This document shows positions 1 to 8,764 of a DNA stretch of 64,000 bases, in pieces (the first letter of the stretch is position 1; each line of letters starts with the position of its first letter). This DNA is from Pelagibacterales bacterium SAG-MED11. Its GTDB lineage: Bacteria > Pseudomonadota > Alphaproteobacteria > Pelagibacterales > Pelagibacteraceae. The notes under the pieces were generated by a model. That model was not told the origin of the DNA. It saw only the letters and a list, made by a program, of their open reading frames with translations, and ran no database searches. A program made the position numbers and the translations under genes. Where the stretch lies: the NCBI GenBank assembly GCA_014654265.1, contig JACWDI010000001.1, positions 124,001 through 188,000 of the forward strand, written 5' to 3'.

Positions 1-105
1 AACTAACTCTACAATTATTAAAATTGATAAAAGTAATGCAGTTACAGCAAAAGCCCCACATGCTTGAGCTATTAGATCACAAAATTTATAATAACTTTTT
101 TTCAT
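1..105 (-). CDS. dctQ: TRAP transporter small permease (DctQ family), N-terminal fragment
   Basis: Thirty-five codons are visible before the window edge, from an ATG at 105-103. The peptide begins MKKSYYKFCDLIAQACGAFA and continues into a hydrophobic stretch, as expected for the first membrane segment of a DctQ-type small TRAP permease. It follows the periplasmic binding protein gene dctP on the same strand, the usual TRAP order. The family helps the large DctM permease take up organic acids with sodium and periplasmic binding protein. The start codon directly follows the U-run of a terminator-like hairpin, so expression may be attenuated. Assignment rests mainly on context because most of the gene lies outside the window. 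Confidence 0.72.
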   Translation of the reverse strand, partial: MKKSYYKFCDLIAQACGAFAVTALLLSILIIVELV

Positions 106-140
106 AAAAAAAACCCCTGTTTACAAAATAAACAGGGGTT
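106..140 (-). terminator. Rho-independent terminator/attenuator between dctP and dctQ
   Basis: A perfect 12-bp inverted repeat (AACCCCTGTTTA at 112-123 and its complement at 129-140) has a 5-base loop. On the minus strand it is followed by an unbroken T8 run counting the final stem bases. The T-run ends directly at the dctQ ATG. The only Shine-Dalgarno-like sequence for dctQ (AGGGG, 118-114) is part of the hairpin's 3' arm. This would cap read-through from dctP and could also hide the dctQ ribosome site. Confidence 0.88.
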
Positions 141-154
141 CTTTATATATTAAT

Positions 155-1165
155 TTATTTAACTGCTAAAGCCATTTCCATAAGCTTAGCACCACCCGGA
201 ACTTGTTCGGCGAATGCTTTATGGGATGATTTTTTAGCAATTTCTATCCATGCTGCGTGATCTTCAGCTGACATATATACTAACTCAACACCTGCAGCTT
301 TATAAGCATCTTCAAATTTCTTATCAAGATTAGCTACTTGTTCAGTCATATATTTTTCAGCTACTTTTCCAGCTTTCATAAGAGCTTTTTGTTGTTTAGA
401 ACTTAAAGCATCAAATGATTTTTTAGACATAAGAATAGGTTCGTACATAAACCATAATCCAAATTTTCCTGGAGGCGTAGCGCATTTTACTTGTTCATAA
501 ATTTTGTAACTTACAAAACTTCCTGAACTAGTATTTGCACCAGTTAAAACACCTGTTTGAAGACCAGTATAAATTTCAGATGAAGGCATACTTTGAATAC
601 CTGCACCAGCTGCTTCTAGCATTTGGTTAAATGCTTTTCCAGCCGCTCTCATTACTTGACCTTTAACATCATTTGGATTTCTAATACATTTGGTCTTCGA
701 GGCAAAACCACCACCTAACCAAGCATCAGATAAAACAACTACTCCAGCATCATTAATTATTTTTTTAATCTCTGTCATCATTGGAGATTTATTAAATCTC
801 AAAGCATGATCGTGATTTTTAACAGTTCCTGGCATCAATGTTGCACTGAACTCAGGATGAAACTTAGATGCATATCCTAACGGAAAAGCAGAAATATCCA
901 ATTGACCAGTTGTCATTGGCTTCCACTGTTCTTTTGGTTTGTACAAAGATTTTGCAGGATAAATTCTAATATCTATATCGACATTAGCTTTTTTAACCTC
1001 GTCAGCAATGATTTGAACCATTTCATGACGTGGGTCATATGATCCATCAGCTCTTGGAGTTCCAGGCCATTGGTGACTAGCTTTTAACGTAACCGCAAAA
1101 GCAGAACCAACAGTAGTGAAAACAAAAACTAATGAAGTTAAATATAAAGATATTTTTTTTAACAT
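155..1165 (-). CDS. dctP: TRAP transporter solute-binding protein (DctP family)
   Basis: The 336-residue protein starts with a Sec signal peptide (basic MLKK, hydrophobic core, cleavage probably after SAFA). It then shows the DctP/TAXI-like periplasmic fold pattern, including KSLYKPKEQWKPMTTGQLDI near residues 71-92 and a hydrophobic SDAWLGGGFASK region near 145-160. It should bind an organic acid in the periplasm and deliver it to the DctQM permease encoded next. The ligand cannot be read from sequence; the neighbouring CoA-transferase hints at a carboxylic acid. A strong promoter and an AGAGGG ribosome site lie upstream, and a terminator lies downstream, so the gene is probably made in excess of its permease. 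Confidence 0.92.
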   Translation of the reverse strand: MLKKISLYLTSLVFVFTTVGSAFAVTLKASHQWPGTPRADGSYDPRHEMVQIIADEVKKANVDIDIRIYPAKSLYKPKEQWKPMTTGQLDISAFPLGYASKFHPEFSATLMPGTVKNHDHALRFNKSPMMTEIKKIINDAGVVVLSDAWLGGGFASKTKCIRNPNDVKGQVMRAAGKAFNQMLEAAGAGIQSMPSSEIYTGLQTGVLTGANTSSGSFVSYKIYEQVKCATPPGKFGLWFMYEPILMSKKSFDALSSKQQKALMKAGKVAEKYMTEQVANLDKKFEDAYKAAGVELVYMSAEDHAAWIEIAKKSSHKAFAEQVPGGAKLMEMALAVK

Positions 1166-1200
1166 TATTTTTTCCCTCTATTGTTATTTTTAATAATTGA

Positions 1201-1229
1201 ATTAAAATGAACTTATTAATAAGAGTCAA
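1201..1229 (-). promoter_or_regulatory. Predicted sigma70-type promoter of dctP
   Basis: On the minus strand, TTGACT (1229-1224) is followed after exactly 17 bases by TTTAAT (1206-1201). The dctP start codon lies 35 bases further on, preceded by AGAGGG. The same arrangement precedes both tctC genes in this window, which supports it being functional. Confidence 0.6.
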
Positions 1230-1262
1230 GCCGGTAAAAGAACTTTTAATAAACAGAAACCT

Positions 1263-2405
1263 ATGGATGGACCTTTAAAAAACCTATTAGTTGTTGATTT
1301 AACAAGAGTATTGGTAGGTCCTTACTGTACTATGATATTATCAGACCTTGGTGCAAGAGTAATAAAAGTTGAAGCTCCAGAAATTGGAGATGACTCTAGA
1401 AAATTTGGTCCATTTATTAAAGATTATTCTGCTTACTTCATGTCACTAAATAGAGGTAAAGAAAGTATTGCACTTAATTTAAAAAATGAAGATGATAAAA
1501 AAATATTTGATAAAATTTTATCTAAAGCAGATATTTTAGTTGAAAACTTTAAGCCTGGTACTCTTGAAAAATGGGGATATGGTTGGAAAGATGTAAATAA
1601 AAAATATCCAAAATTAATTTATGCTTCTGCCTCTGGTTTCGGACAAACAGGTCCTTTAAAAGAATTACCTGCTTATGATATGGTTGTACAAGGTATGGGT
1701 GGTTTAATGAGTGTAACGGGTCAACCTAACTCTGAGCCCACAAGAGTTGGAACATCTATTGGAGATATTACAGCAGGTTTATTTACAACTATTGGAATTA
1801 ATGCTGCGCTTTATGATAGACAAAAAACAGGCAAAGGTATGTACATAGATGTTTCTATGCTTGATTGTCAGATAGCTATTTTAGAAAATGCTATAGCTCG
1901 TTATCTCGCAAAAAATGAAATTCCAAAGCCAATGGGTTCTCGACATCCATCAATTGCACCATTTGAGGCTTTCAAAACTCAAGATAGCTATATAATTATT
2001 GCTGCTGGTAACGACAAACTGTTTGAAAAACTTTGCACTCTTTTAAAATTACCAGAGTTAATTCAAGATCCTAAATTTTCTGATAATTCATCAAGAGCTC
2101 AAAATATGGATGAACTTAAAAAAATTTTAGAAAATAAATTATCTTCAAGAAAAACTAATGAATGGGTTAAAGATATGGAAAAAGAAAAAATTCCTTGTGG
2201 TCCAATATTTAATATCAAAGAAGCTGTTGAAAATCCTCAAGTAGACTCAAGAAACATGATTGTTAAAGCTTACCATAAAGTCATTGGAGATTTTAAATTA
2301 GCAGGTAATCCAATAAAAATGTCAGCTTACAAAGATGAAAAAACTAGAGGTGATATTCCAGATTTAGATGAGCACAGAGAAAAAATTTTAAAAGAATTTA
2401 ATTAA
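1263..2405 (+). CDS. CaiB/BaiF family (class III) CoA-transferase
   Basis: The 380-residue protein matches the class III CoA-transferase family, which includes formyl-CoA and carnitine CoA-transferases. It opens with the typical [19 protein letters not shown], carries the [12 protein letters not shown] block near residue 63, and has the expected catalytic aspartate in [10 protein letters not shown] (about D168), which forms the aspartyl-CoA anhydride. It would move CoA between carboxylic acids in the cytoplasm, activating a substrate for catabolism. It is divergent from the TRAP binding protein, so the imported acid may be its substrate, but this is inference. Its stop shares a TTAA palindrome with the convergent rpoZ. 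Confidence 0.9.
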   Translation: MDGPLKNLLVVDLTRVLVGPYCTMILSDLGARVIKVEAPEIGDDSRKFGPFIKDYSAYFMSLNRGKESIALNLKNEDDKKIFDKILSKADILVENFKPGTLEKWGYGWKDVNKKYPKLIYASASGFGQTGPLKELPAYDMVVQGMGGLMSVTGQPNSEPTRVGTSIGDITAGLFTTIGINAALYDRQKTGKGMYIDVSMLDCQIAILENAIARYLAKNEIPKPMGSRHPSIAPFEAFKTQDSYIIIAAGNDKLFEKLCTLLKLPELIQDPKFSDNSSRAQNMDELKKILENKLSSRKTNEWVKDMEKEKIPCGPIFNIKEAVENPQVDSRNMIVKAYHKVIGDFKLAGNPIKMSAYKDEKTRGDIPDLDEHREKILKEFN

Positions 2406-2929
2406 TTTGTTTCTGATTCATCAGAGTTAGTTTCTGTAACTTGTTCTTCTGATTCAGAAATTTGATCTAGAGAAACATCTTCATCAGTTTGAGGTTCGTC
2501 TGATACAGCATCTTCTACAGTTGGTTGAGCTGTCTCAGATAATTCTGCTAAGTCTTCTTTAGATACTTGAATTTTTTCCGGAGCTTTTCTAGCTCTCTTA
2601 GATGGCAGAATTGGTGTACCACTTTTTGAAATTTCACCTTTATATAAACTTTCAAAATCGTCACCTATATCTTCATCAGCCTCTGCTCCATCATCAACTT
2701 GTTCAATATGTTTTCTTAGTTTGTAAACCGCACTTTCGGTTAAATCTGGAACTTTAATATTTTCCTGTGCAATTTCTCTCAATGCTATGACGGTATTTTT
2801 ATCGTTATCTCTATCTAAAGTTGGTTCAATTCCAGTGTTAAGTTGAGTTGCTCTTTCTTTTGCAACAAGAACTAATTCATAAGGGCTGTCAACTTTATCG
2901 ATACAATCTTCTACGGTAACTCTCGCCAT
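2402..2929 (-). CDS. rpoZ: DNA-directed RNA polymerase omega subunit
   Basis: The N-terminal part ([20 protein letters not shown] and the RATQLNTG block) is the conserved omega core that holds the beta-prime subunit. At 175 residues it is longer than a core omega. From about residue 75 it continues with an acidic, low-complexity tail rich in E, D, S and T, broken by a basic patch ([13 protein letters not shown]). Long acidic omega tails occur in Alphaproteobacteria. Start choice is clear because ATG precedes the conserved ARVTVEDC. The gene stands alone on its strand and shares a 4-base stop overlap with the CoA-transferase. Confidence 0.93.
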   Translation of the reverse strand: MARVTVEDCIDKVDSPYELVLVAKERATQLNTGIEPTLDRDNDKNTVIALREIAQENIKVPDLTESAVYKLRKHIEQVDDGAEADEDIGDDFESLYKGEISKSGTPILPSKRARKAPEKIQVSKEDLAELSETAQPTVEDAVSDEPQTDEDVSLDQISESEEQVTETNSDESETN

Positions 2930-2973
2930 GCGCAGTATCTATACAGTGAAGTTTAAAAAATCAAGGAGAATTT

Positions 2974-4182
2974 TTATATATATTTTGGATTTAGCTTATT
3001 TCTAACAAAAAAGAGAAGGATAATTGAAATAAAGATATAAACAAAAGATACAAAAGCAATCTGTTCAATAGAATATCCTTGATCAATTAAAAGACCAAAT
3101 AAAGCAGTTCCAAATGCGGTAGAAAAAACCATTAATGCAGTAGAAAGAGCTTTAATGGATCCAATATGCTTTACCCCATAAATTTCTGCCCATGTAGAAG
3201 ATCCCAAAACGTTGGCTAGTCCATTTGAAATACCAATTAAACCTAAAAATATAAATGATGTCATAGAGGAATCAAAAAAAATTAAGACTAAAGTAGATAA
3301 CAATAATGGAATATTCATGAAAATGAGTAATTTTCTACTGGTAAACTTATCAATTAAGAAGCCAGAGATTAATAAAGTCACCACAGATAAAATTGAGTAA
3401 ACCATAAATGATTGGGCAATAACAAAAGATCCCCAATCTTTAGACTCAGTAATAAATGATTGATATACAAATACTCCTGTAGCAATCCATGGCATTGCCA
3501 ACATATTTAGACAAATAATGTAAAATCTATAATCTTTTAATACTTCAATTCTTTTCCACTGAAAAATATCTTTTTCTTTATGTTCTGTATTTTTCACTTC
3601 TTCTCTTGAATCAAAATTTAAATTTTTGATCAAAATAAAAGAAGTTATTGGCAAGAATATTAAAACTAATATTGATACTGAAATCCAAATATTTTGCCAA
3701 CTTGTGATAGTTAATAAGTATACAATTAAGACTGGTAAAATAAATTCTGCAGTTGAAAGACCAAACCATCCTGTACTTAAAGCTTTACCTCTAGATTTTG
3801 TAAAATATCTTGAGATAGTAGTAGTTGCAGTATGGGACATCATCCCCTGTCCTGAAAATCTCATTAGAAATATAGCAACAAATAAAAATGTAATAGAGGA
3901 TATTTTAGAAAAGAAAAAACATGAAAAAGAAAGAAGTAATGTTACAAAAAATGCAAACTTGAAAATATTGATATCATCAATTTTTTTTCCAACCCATATT
4001 AAAAGGAAGCTACTGAGCAATGTTGCAGTTGCATAAATTGATCCAAATTGTCCCTGCGTAATAGAAAGTGTATCACGTATGCTTGAATTAAATAGACCAA
4101 GAAAAAAACTCTGTCCAAAACTTGAAAAAAATGTAAATATAAAACCAAATATAATTACTTTTAAACTTAAACTCTTAAACAT
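2974..4182 (-). CDS. Major facilitator superfamily transporter
   Basis: A 402-residue membrane protein with about 12 hydrophobic segments. It has the MFS pattern QGQFGSIYATATLLSS in the first helices, followed by a short charged loop (WVGKKIDDINIF), and a long cytoplasmic loop near residue 195. It is probably a secondary transporter in the inner membrane. The substrate is not recognisable. The gene is divergent from the hydroxyacid dehydrogenase gene at 4194 with only 11 bases between the start codons, so regulation may be shared. Confidence 0.87.
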   Translation of the reverse strand: MFKSLSLKVIIFGFIFTFFSSFGQSFFLGLFNSSIRDTLSITQGQFGSIYATATLLSSFLLIWVGKKIDDINIFKFAFFVTLLLSFSCFFFSKISSITFLFVAIFLMRFSGQGMMSHTATTTISRYFTKSRGKALSTGWFGLSTAEFILPVLIVYLLTITSWQNIWISVSILVLIFLPITSFILIKNLNFDSREEVKNTEHKEKDIFQWKRIEVLKDYRFYIICLNMLAMPWIATGVFVYQSFITESKDWGSFVIAQSFMVYSILSVVTLLISGFLIDKFTSRKLLIFMNIPLLLSTLVLIFFDSSMTSFIFLGLIGISNGLANVLGSSTWAEIYGVKHIGSIKALSTALMVFSTAFGTALFGLLIDQGYSIEQIAFVSFVYIFISIILLFFVRNKLNPKYI

Positions 4183-4193
4183 ATAAAAAAATT

Positions 4194-5063
4194 ATGACTT
4201 GTAATGTTGCTTTCATAGGTCTTGGTGTTATGGGCTATCCAATGGCTGGTTATATATCAAAAGCTGGACACAATGTAACTGTTTTTAATAGAACAAAATC
4301 TAAAGCTGAAAAATGGGTGAGTGAATACAAAGGTAAAATAGCTGAAACACCTGCCGAAGCTGCAAAAGATGCTGAATATATTTTTACCTGTGTTGGAAAC
4401 GACAATGATTTAAGAGAAGTTACTTTTGGTGACAATGGTATTTTTAAAACTATTAAAAAAGGATCTGTTTATGTGGATAACACTACTGCTTCTGCAACAA
4501 TAGCTAGAGAAATTCATGAGTATGCAAAAAAAAATGGTTTTGGTTCTTTAGATGCTCCTGTATCTGGTGGACAAGCTGGTGCAGAAAATGGTGCTCTTAC
4601 TGTTATGATTGGTGGAGATCAAGCTGACTTTGACAAAGCAAAAGATAAAATAGATTGTTACAGTAAAAAAATGAAATTACTAGGTGGTCCAGGTAATGGA
4701 CAGCTAGCCAAAATGGTAAACCAAATTTGTATTGCAGGATTAGTTCAGGGTTTATCTGAAGCTATTAATTTTGGAATGAAAGCTGGATTAAACATGGAAG
4801 ATGTTATTGAAGTAATTTCAAAAGGTGCTGCTCAATCCTGGCAGATGGAAAATAGATATAAAACAATGATTGATGATAAGTTTGATTTTGGTTTTGCTGT
4901 AGATTGGATGAGAAAAGATCTTAAGATTGCGATGGATGAAGCTAAAAATAATGGTTCATTATTACCTGTAACTGAATTAGTTGATAAGTATTATGGTGAA
5001 ATTCAGGGTATGGGTGGAAATCGCTGGGATACATCTAGCTTAATCAAAAGATTTAGAAAGTAG
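4194..5063 (+). CDS. NAD(P)-binding beta-hydroxyacid dehydrogenase (3-hydroxyisobutyrate/tartronate semialdehyde reductase family)
   Basis: The 289-residue protein has the family's N-terminal Rossmann motif GLGVMGYPMAGYISKAGH (about residues 9-26), the substrate-binding block DAPVSGGQAGAENGALTVMI (about 123-142) and the catalytic lysine region GNGQLAKMVNQI near residue 170. It oxidises or reduces a short 3-hydroxy acid such as 3-hydroxyisobutyrate or glycerate. The family cannot be split safely by eye, so no symbol is given. It lies six bases before a flavin-binding protein gene on the same strand, so the two are probably co-transcribed. Confidence 0.9.
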   Translation: MTCNVAFIGLGVMGYPMAGYISKAGHNVTVFNRTKSKAEKWVSEYKGKIAETPAEAAKDAEYIFTCVGNDNDLREVTFGDNGIFKTIKKGSVYVDNTTASATIAREIHEYAKKNGFGSLDAPVSGGQAGAENGALTVMIGGDQADFDKAKDKIDCYSKKMKLLGGPGNGQLAKMVNQICIAGLVQGLSEAINFGMKAGLNMEDVIEVISKGAAQSWQMENRYKTMIDDKFDFGFAVDWMRKDLKIAMDEAKNNGSLLPVTELVDKYYGEIQGMGGNRWDTSSLIKRFRK

Positions 5064-5069
5064 AGTCGT

Positions 5070-5669
5070 ATGCAGCCAGCATACTATGAAAATTTCGAAG
5101 AAATTCAGAACAAGTATTGGTCTATGCTAGATGATGCAATAACTAATAGAGGTTCACAATTTAGAATACCTGTTTTCATTTGTGCTCATCAAGATGAGGT
5201 TGATGGTAGGATTGTTGTTTTACGTAAATCTGATAGAGCAAACAATCTATTGCAATTTCATACAGATTTTAGATCTCCTAAGGTAGATATTCTTAAAAAA
5301 AATAAGAATGCCTCTCTAGTTTTCTACGACAAGGAAGAAAAGATACAATTAAGAATAAAAGTAGAGTGCGAAGTAAATAATCAAAATTCTATAACAGAAG
5401 AATCTTGGAAAAAAACTCAACATATAAGCAGACGTTGTTACTTAACAGATAGTCCTCCAGGGACAGCATCAGAAAATCCAACTTCTGGAATGATATCTAA
5501 ATTAGAAGATTTTGATTATACAATGGAACAAAGTGAAGAGGGTTTTAAAAACTTTACTGTTATCAAATGTAAAATCAAATCTATTGAGTGGCTTTATCTT
5601 GCAGCCAAAGGTCATCGAAGAGCAAAGTTTGATTTAGAAACTAATAAAAATGCTTGGCTGGTTCCTTAA
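5070..5669 (+). CDS. Pyridoxamine 5'-phosphate oxidase-like FMN-binding protein
   Basis: At 199 residues it resembles the PNPOx-like split-barrel family. It has an N-terminal [20 protein letters not shown] strand region, [20 protein letters not shown] as the flavin-phosphate-binding segment, and the C-terminal [18 protein letters not shown] signature seen in PNPOx-type proteins of Alphaproteobacteria. It probably binds FMN. Whether it oxidises a vitamin B6 form is unproven. It is co-directional with the dehydrogenase before it, and its stop overlaps that of the gamma carbonic anhydrase by the shared TTAA. Confidence 0.8.
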   Translation: MQPAYYENFEEIQNKYWSMLDDAITNRGSQFRIPVFICAHQDEVDGRIVVLRKSDRANNLLQFHTDFRSPKVDILKKNKNASLVFYDKEEKIQLRIKVECEVNNQNSITEESWKKTQHISRRCYLTDSPPGTASENPTSGMISKLEDFDYTMEQSEEGFKNFTVIKCKIKSIEWLYLAAKGHRRAKFDLETNKNAWLVP

Positions 5670-6178
5670 AAAATAGATTTAGAATATTTTTTCCAATTAT
5701 CCTGATAATGTTTTGTGTTTTCAAACACTGCTTTTTTCTCTTCTTCAGTAACTTCTCTAACAACTTTTCCTGGTGAACCTATTACTAATGAGTTGTCTGG
5801 TATTTCTTTATTTTCTGTTATTAAAGCTTTTGCTCCGATGATACAATTTTTTCCAATCTTAGCATTGTTTAGAATCACTGCACCAATTCCAATTAAACTA
5901 TTGTCCCCTATCGTACATCCATGAAGCATAACCATATGACCAACTGTTACATCTTTTCCAACTTTAATAGGATAACCTGGGTCTGTGTGTAACACACTTC
6001 CATCTTGAACATTGGATCCCTCACCAATATGAATATTTTCTACGTCTCCTCTTAAGGTTGCATTAAACCAAATACTTGAGTTTTTTTCTAAGGTAACATC
6101 CCCTATTATGGTTGCATTTGGGGCTACCCAGTTTTCGCCAGAGTTTTTTGGTTTTTTATCTTTTAAATCGTAAAACAT
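5666..6178 (-). CDS. Gamma-class carbonic anhydrase family protein
   Basis: The 170-residue protein is a left-handed beta-helix with hexapeptide repeats (for example [23 protein letters not shown]). The three zinc-ligand histidines of the gamma carbonic anhydrase/PaaY/YrdA family are present at about H64, H81 and H86 ([16 protein letters not shown]). It could hydrate CO2 or act as an acyltransferase-like scaffold. Many family members have no measured carbonic anhydrase activity. It is divergent from the redoxin gene with 20 bases between start codons. Confidence 0.9.
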   Translation of the reverse strand: MFYDLKDKKPKNSGENWVAPNATIIGDVTLEKNSSIWFNATLRGDVENIHIGEGSNVQDGSVLHTDPGYPIKVGKDVTVGHMVMLHGCTIGDNSLIGIGAVILNNAKIGKNCIIGAKALITENKEIPDNSLVIGSPGKVVREVTEEEKKAVFENTKHYQDNWKKYSKSIF

Positions 6179-6198
6179 AATTTATATATTATTACATT

Positions 6199-6750
6199 AT
6201 GCCAATACAAACTCCAATATGTGATTTCGGGCAAAAAGCTCACAACTTTGAATTAAAATCTACTGATAATAAAATATTATCTTTAAATGATGTTAGGGGT
6301 GAAAATGGAACCTTGATTATGTTTATTTGTAATCATTGTCCTTATGTGAAAGCAGTTACCAAAGATATTGTTGAAGATTGTAATGAATTAAAAAAAATTG
6401 GGATTAATTCAGTAGCTATATGTGCAAATGATGCTGAAAATTATCCAGAAGACTCTTTTGATAATATGATTGAATTTGCAAAAAAAAATCAATTTAGTTT
6501 TCCTTACTTAAATGATGAAACTCAAGAAATTGCTAAAACCTATGATGCAGTATGTACACCAGATTTTTTTGGTTACAATAAAGATTTGGAGCTTCAGTAC
6601 AGAGGTAGATTAAGAGAGCTTAAAAACTTAGTTCCAGTTAGAAGTGGAGAGAGTGATTTATTAAAGGCTATGAAGCAAATAGCTGAAACAGGGAAAGGAC
6701 CTGAAAGTCAAATACCTAGCGCAGGCTGTGGTATTAAGTGGAAACAATAA
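6199..6750 (+). CDS. Thioredoxin-fold redoxin (AhpC/TSA-like) protein
   Basis: The 183-residue protein has a thioredoxin fold and the motif FICNHCPYVKAV, giving a CxxC pair at C44 and C47. It also has VCTPDFFGYNK near residue 120, a conserved cysteine with cis-proline-like context. No signal peptide is visible, so it is probably cytoplasmic. This subfamily is common in Proteobacteria and lacks a settled substrate; a thiol peroxidase or thiol-exchange role is the best guess. It sits three bases before a glycosyltransferase gene with no evident functional link. Confidence 0.85.
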   Translation: MPIQTPICDFGQKAHNFELKSTDNKILSLNDVRGENGTLIMFICNHCPYVKAVTKDIVEDCNELKKIGINSVAICANDAENYPEDSFDNMIEFAKKNQFSFPYLNDETQEIAKTYDAVCTPDFFGYNKDLELQYRGRLRELKNLVPVRSGESDLLKAMKQIAETGKGPESQIPSAGCGIKWKQ

Positions 6751-6753
6751 TTA

Positions 6754-7836
6754 ATGTATCTAATTATAACTAGAGCCTACCCACCAGAGTTAGGTGGCAT
6801 GCAAAGTTTAATGTGGGGCTTAACTAAAGAGATGTCTAAAAACTTTATGATTAAAGTTTTTGCAGATTATCATGAGAATCATAAAGAATTTGATAATAAA
6901 GAAAATTTTTCAATAGAACGGGTTGGTGGAATTAAATTCTTAAGAAAAATAAGAAAAGCTCAATTAATTAATGAATTTATAAAAGAAAATAAAATTCAAG
7001 GAATTATCGCTGATCACTGGAAAAGTTTAGAGTTAATAAAAACAGATAAAAAAAAGTATTGCTTAATACACGGTAAAGAAATTAATCATCCTAAAGGGAG
7101 CTCTTTAAACAAAAGATTAATTAAAGTTCTCAACAATGTTGAGAAAGTGATAGCTAATTCGGAATATACAAAGAATCTTGCAATAGATAATAATGTAAAT
7201 AAGGATAAAGTTATCGTAATTAATCCTGGTGTTGGAATTGTTGAGGAATTAAATAAAAAATCATTAGAAAAAGTTGAGAGTTTACTTAAAATAAAGACAC
7301 CTCGTCTTATTACTGTATCAAGATTTGATAAAAGAAAAAATCATGAAAAAATTATAATGGCCTTAAGAAATTTAAAACAACAATACCCTGATATTGTCTA
7401 CATTTGTATTGGATATGGTGATGAAGAAGAAAATTTAAAAAAATTAGTTCAAGAACTTGATTTAGGTTCTCAAGTTATGTTTTTCAAAGATATTAGTAAC
7501 GATCTTAAAAATGCTTTAATAGCAAAATCAAATATATTTGTTATGCCTTCAATAATTCACAAAACATCTGTTGAAGGTTTTGGTATAGCTTATGTAGAAG
7601 CTGCACAGTTTGGAATTCCCTCATTAGGTGGAAAAGATGGTGGCGCAGCTGATGCAATTGAACATGAAAAAACTGGATTAATTTGTGATGGAAATAACTT
7701 AGATGCTGTCTATTCATCTATTAATTCTATGTTAGAAAATAAAAAATATTTGGAGTATGGAAAAATTGCAAAAGATACAGTCTCAAAGTTTTATTGGCCT
7801 AATATAATAGAGAAATATAAAAATATATTTTACTAA
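6754..7836 (+). CDS. GT4-family glycosyltransferase
   Basis: The 360-residue protein has the GT-B layout. The N-terminal RAYPPELGGMQSLMWGLTKE carries the acceptor-side GGMQ loop. The C-terminal half has TVSRFDKRKNHEKIIMAL (about residue 188), then FVMPS, and VEGFGIAYVEAAQFGIPS, containing the EGFG-x7-E nucleotide-sugar motif of GT4 enzymes. It should transfer a sugar to a lipid or glycan at the cytoplasmic membrane face. Donor and acceptor cannot be told from sequence. Confidence 0.9.
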   Translation: MYLIITRAYPPELGGMQSLMWGLTKEMSKNFMIKVFADYHENHKEFDNKENFSIERVGGIKFLRKIRKAQLINEFIKENKIQGIIADHWKSLELIKTDKKKYCLIHGKEINHPKGSSLNKRLIKVLNNVEKVIANSEYTKNLAIDNNVNKDKVIVINPGVGIVEELNKKSLEKVESLLKIKTPRLITVSRFDKRKNHEKIIMALRNLKQQYPDIVYICIGYGDEEENLKKLVQELDLGSQVMFFKDISNDLKNALIAKSNIFVMPSIIHKTSVEGFGIAYVEAAQFGIPSLGGKDGGAADAIEHEKTGLICDGNNLDAVYSSINSMLENKKYLEYGKIAKDTVSKFYWPNIIEKYKNIFY

Positions 7837-7875
7837 GATTGTTTACTCTGAAGATTTACATATAGTGTGCTGTTA

Positions 7876-8764
7876 ATGTATAACAATAAATTAGCTATTT
7901 TTTTAATAATCACTTCTGTTTTTTTTGGAACTGTAATGCTCTCTTTTTTAAAGATAGCTCAAGAAGATGTTAACGTTTATGTAGCTGGTTTTTTTAGATT
8001 TTTTTTTAGGGTTAGTAATAATTTTACCCTATATAATTAAAAAAAAAGATGCTGTACTCAAAACAACTCATCTTAAAGAACATTTATTAAGAGCAATACT
8101 TGGTTTACCAGCAATGCTTTTATATTTTTCTGCTCTAGTGCTGCTTCCTATTGAAAAACTTACCGCAATATCTTTTGTTGTTCCATTAATTGTAACCATA
8201 CTTGCAGTGTTTTTTTTAGGAGAGAAGATTTATATATATCGAACTTTAGCATTAATACTTGGTTTCAGCGGAATGTTAGTAATTATTCGACCTGGTTTTG
8301 TAGATACATCTATTGGTGTTTATATGGTTTTATTTTCAGCATTACTTTGGTCCATTAATATAATTATAACTAAAAAAATTTCTAAAGATGATAGCGCAAT
8401 TACAATTTTAGCGTATCAATCTATCTTTATGAGCCTACTTAGTTTTTTTATTGTTTTATTTTTTTGGGAAATGCCCAGCTTAAAAACTTTTATCTATTTA
8501 ATCTTAGCAGCAATTTGTGGAACAGTTTTACATTTAACTCTCAACCATGCATTTAAATTGGTTGATGTAAGTATGACCCAACCTTATTCTTTTTTAAATT
8601 TAGTTTTTGCATCTATTATTGGATATTTTGTATTTGATGAAGTTCCAGATCTATATACCTGGATTGGTGCTCTTATAATATTTACTGGTATTTTAATAAT
8701 TTCTTATAGAGAAATGAAGCTAGACAAAGAAATAATTAGAAAAAGAGTTGATATTAAGAATTAA
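7876..8764 (+). pseudogene. EamA/DMT-family permease interrupted by a one-base frameshift in a T9 run
   Basis: The reading frame from ATG 7876 encodes the start of an EamA permease (MYNNKLAIFLIITSVFFGTV) but ends at 8040. The downstream frame encodes the rest, from LGLVIILPYIIKKKD to 8764. The frames join exactly if the T9 run at 7999-8007 is read as T8, giving FRFFLGLV and a normal 295-residue, ten-helix drug/metabolite transporter. The downstream part alone (from ATG 8114) would lack the first two helices. Possible explanations are a sequencing or assembly error, a real loss mutation, or rescue by polymerase slippage on the T-run. The rest of the gene shows no decay. Confidence 0.8.

Noticed and set aside
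3626-4036. 136-codon frame opposite the MFS gene
   Set aside because: Antisense to a clear 12-helix transporter; low-complexity composition and no start signals.
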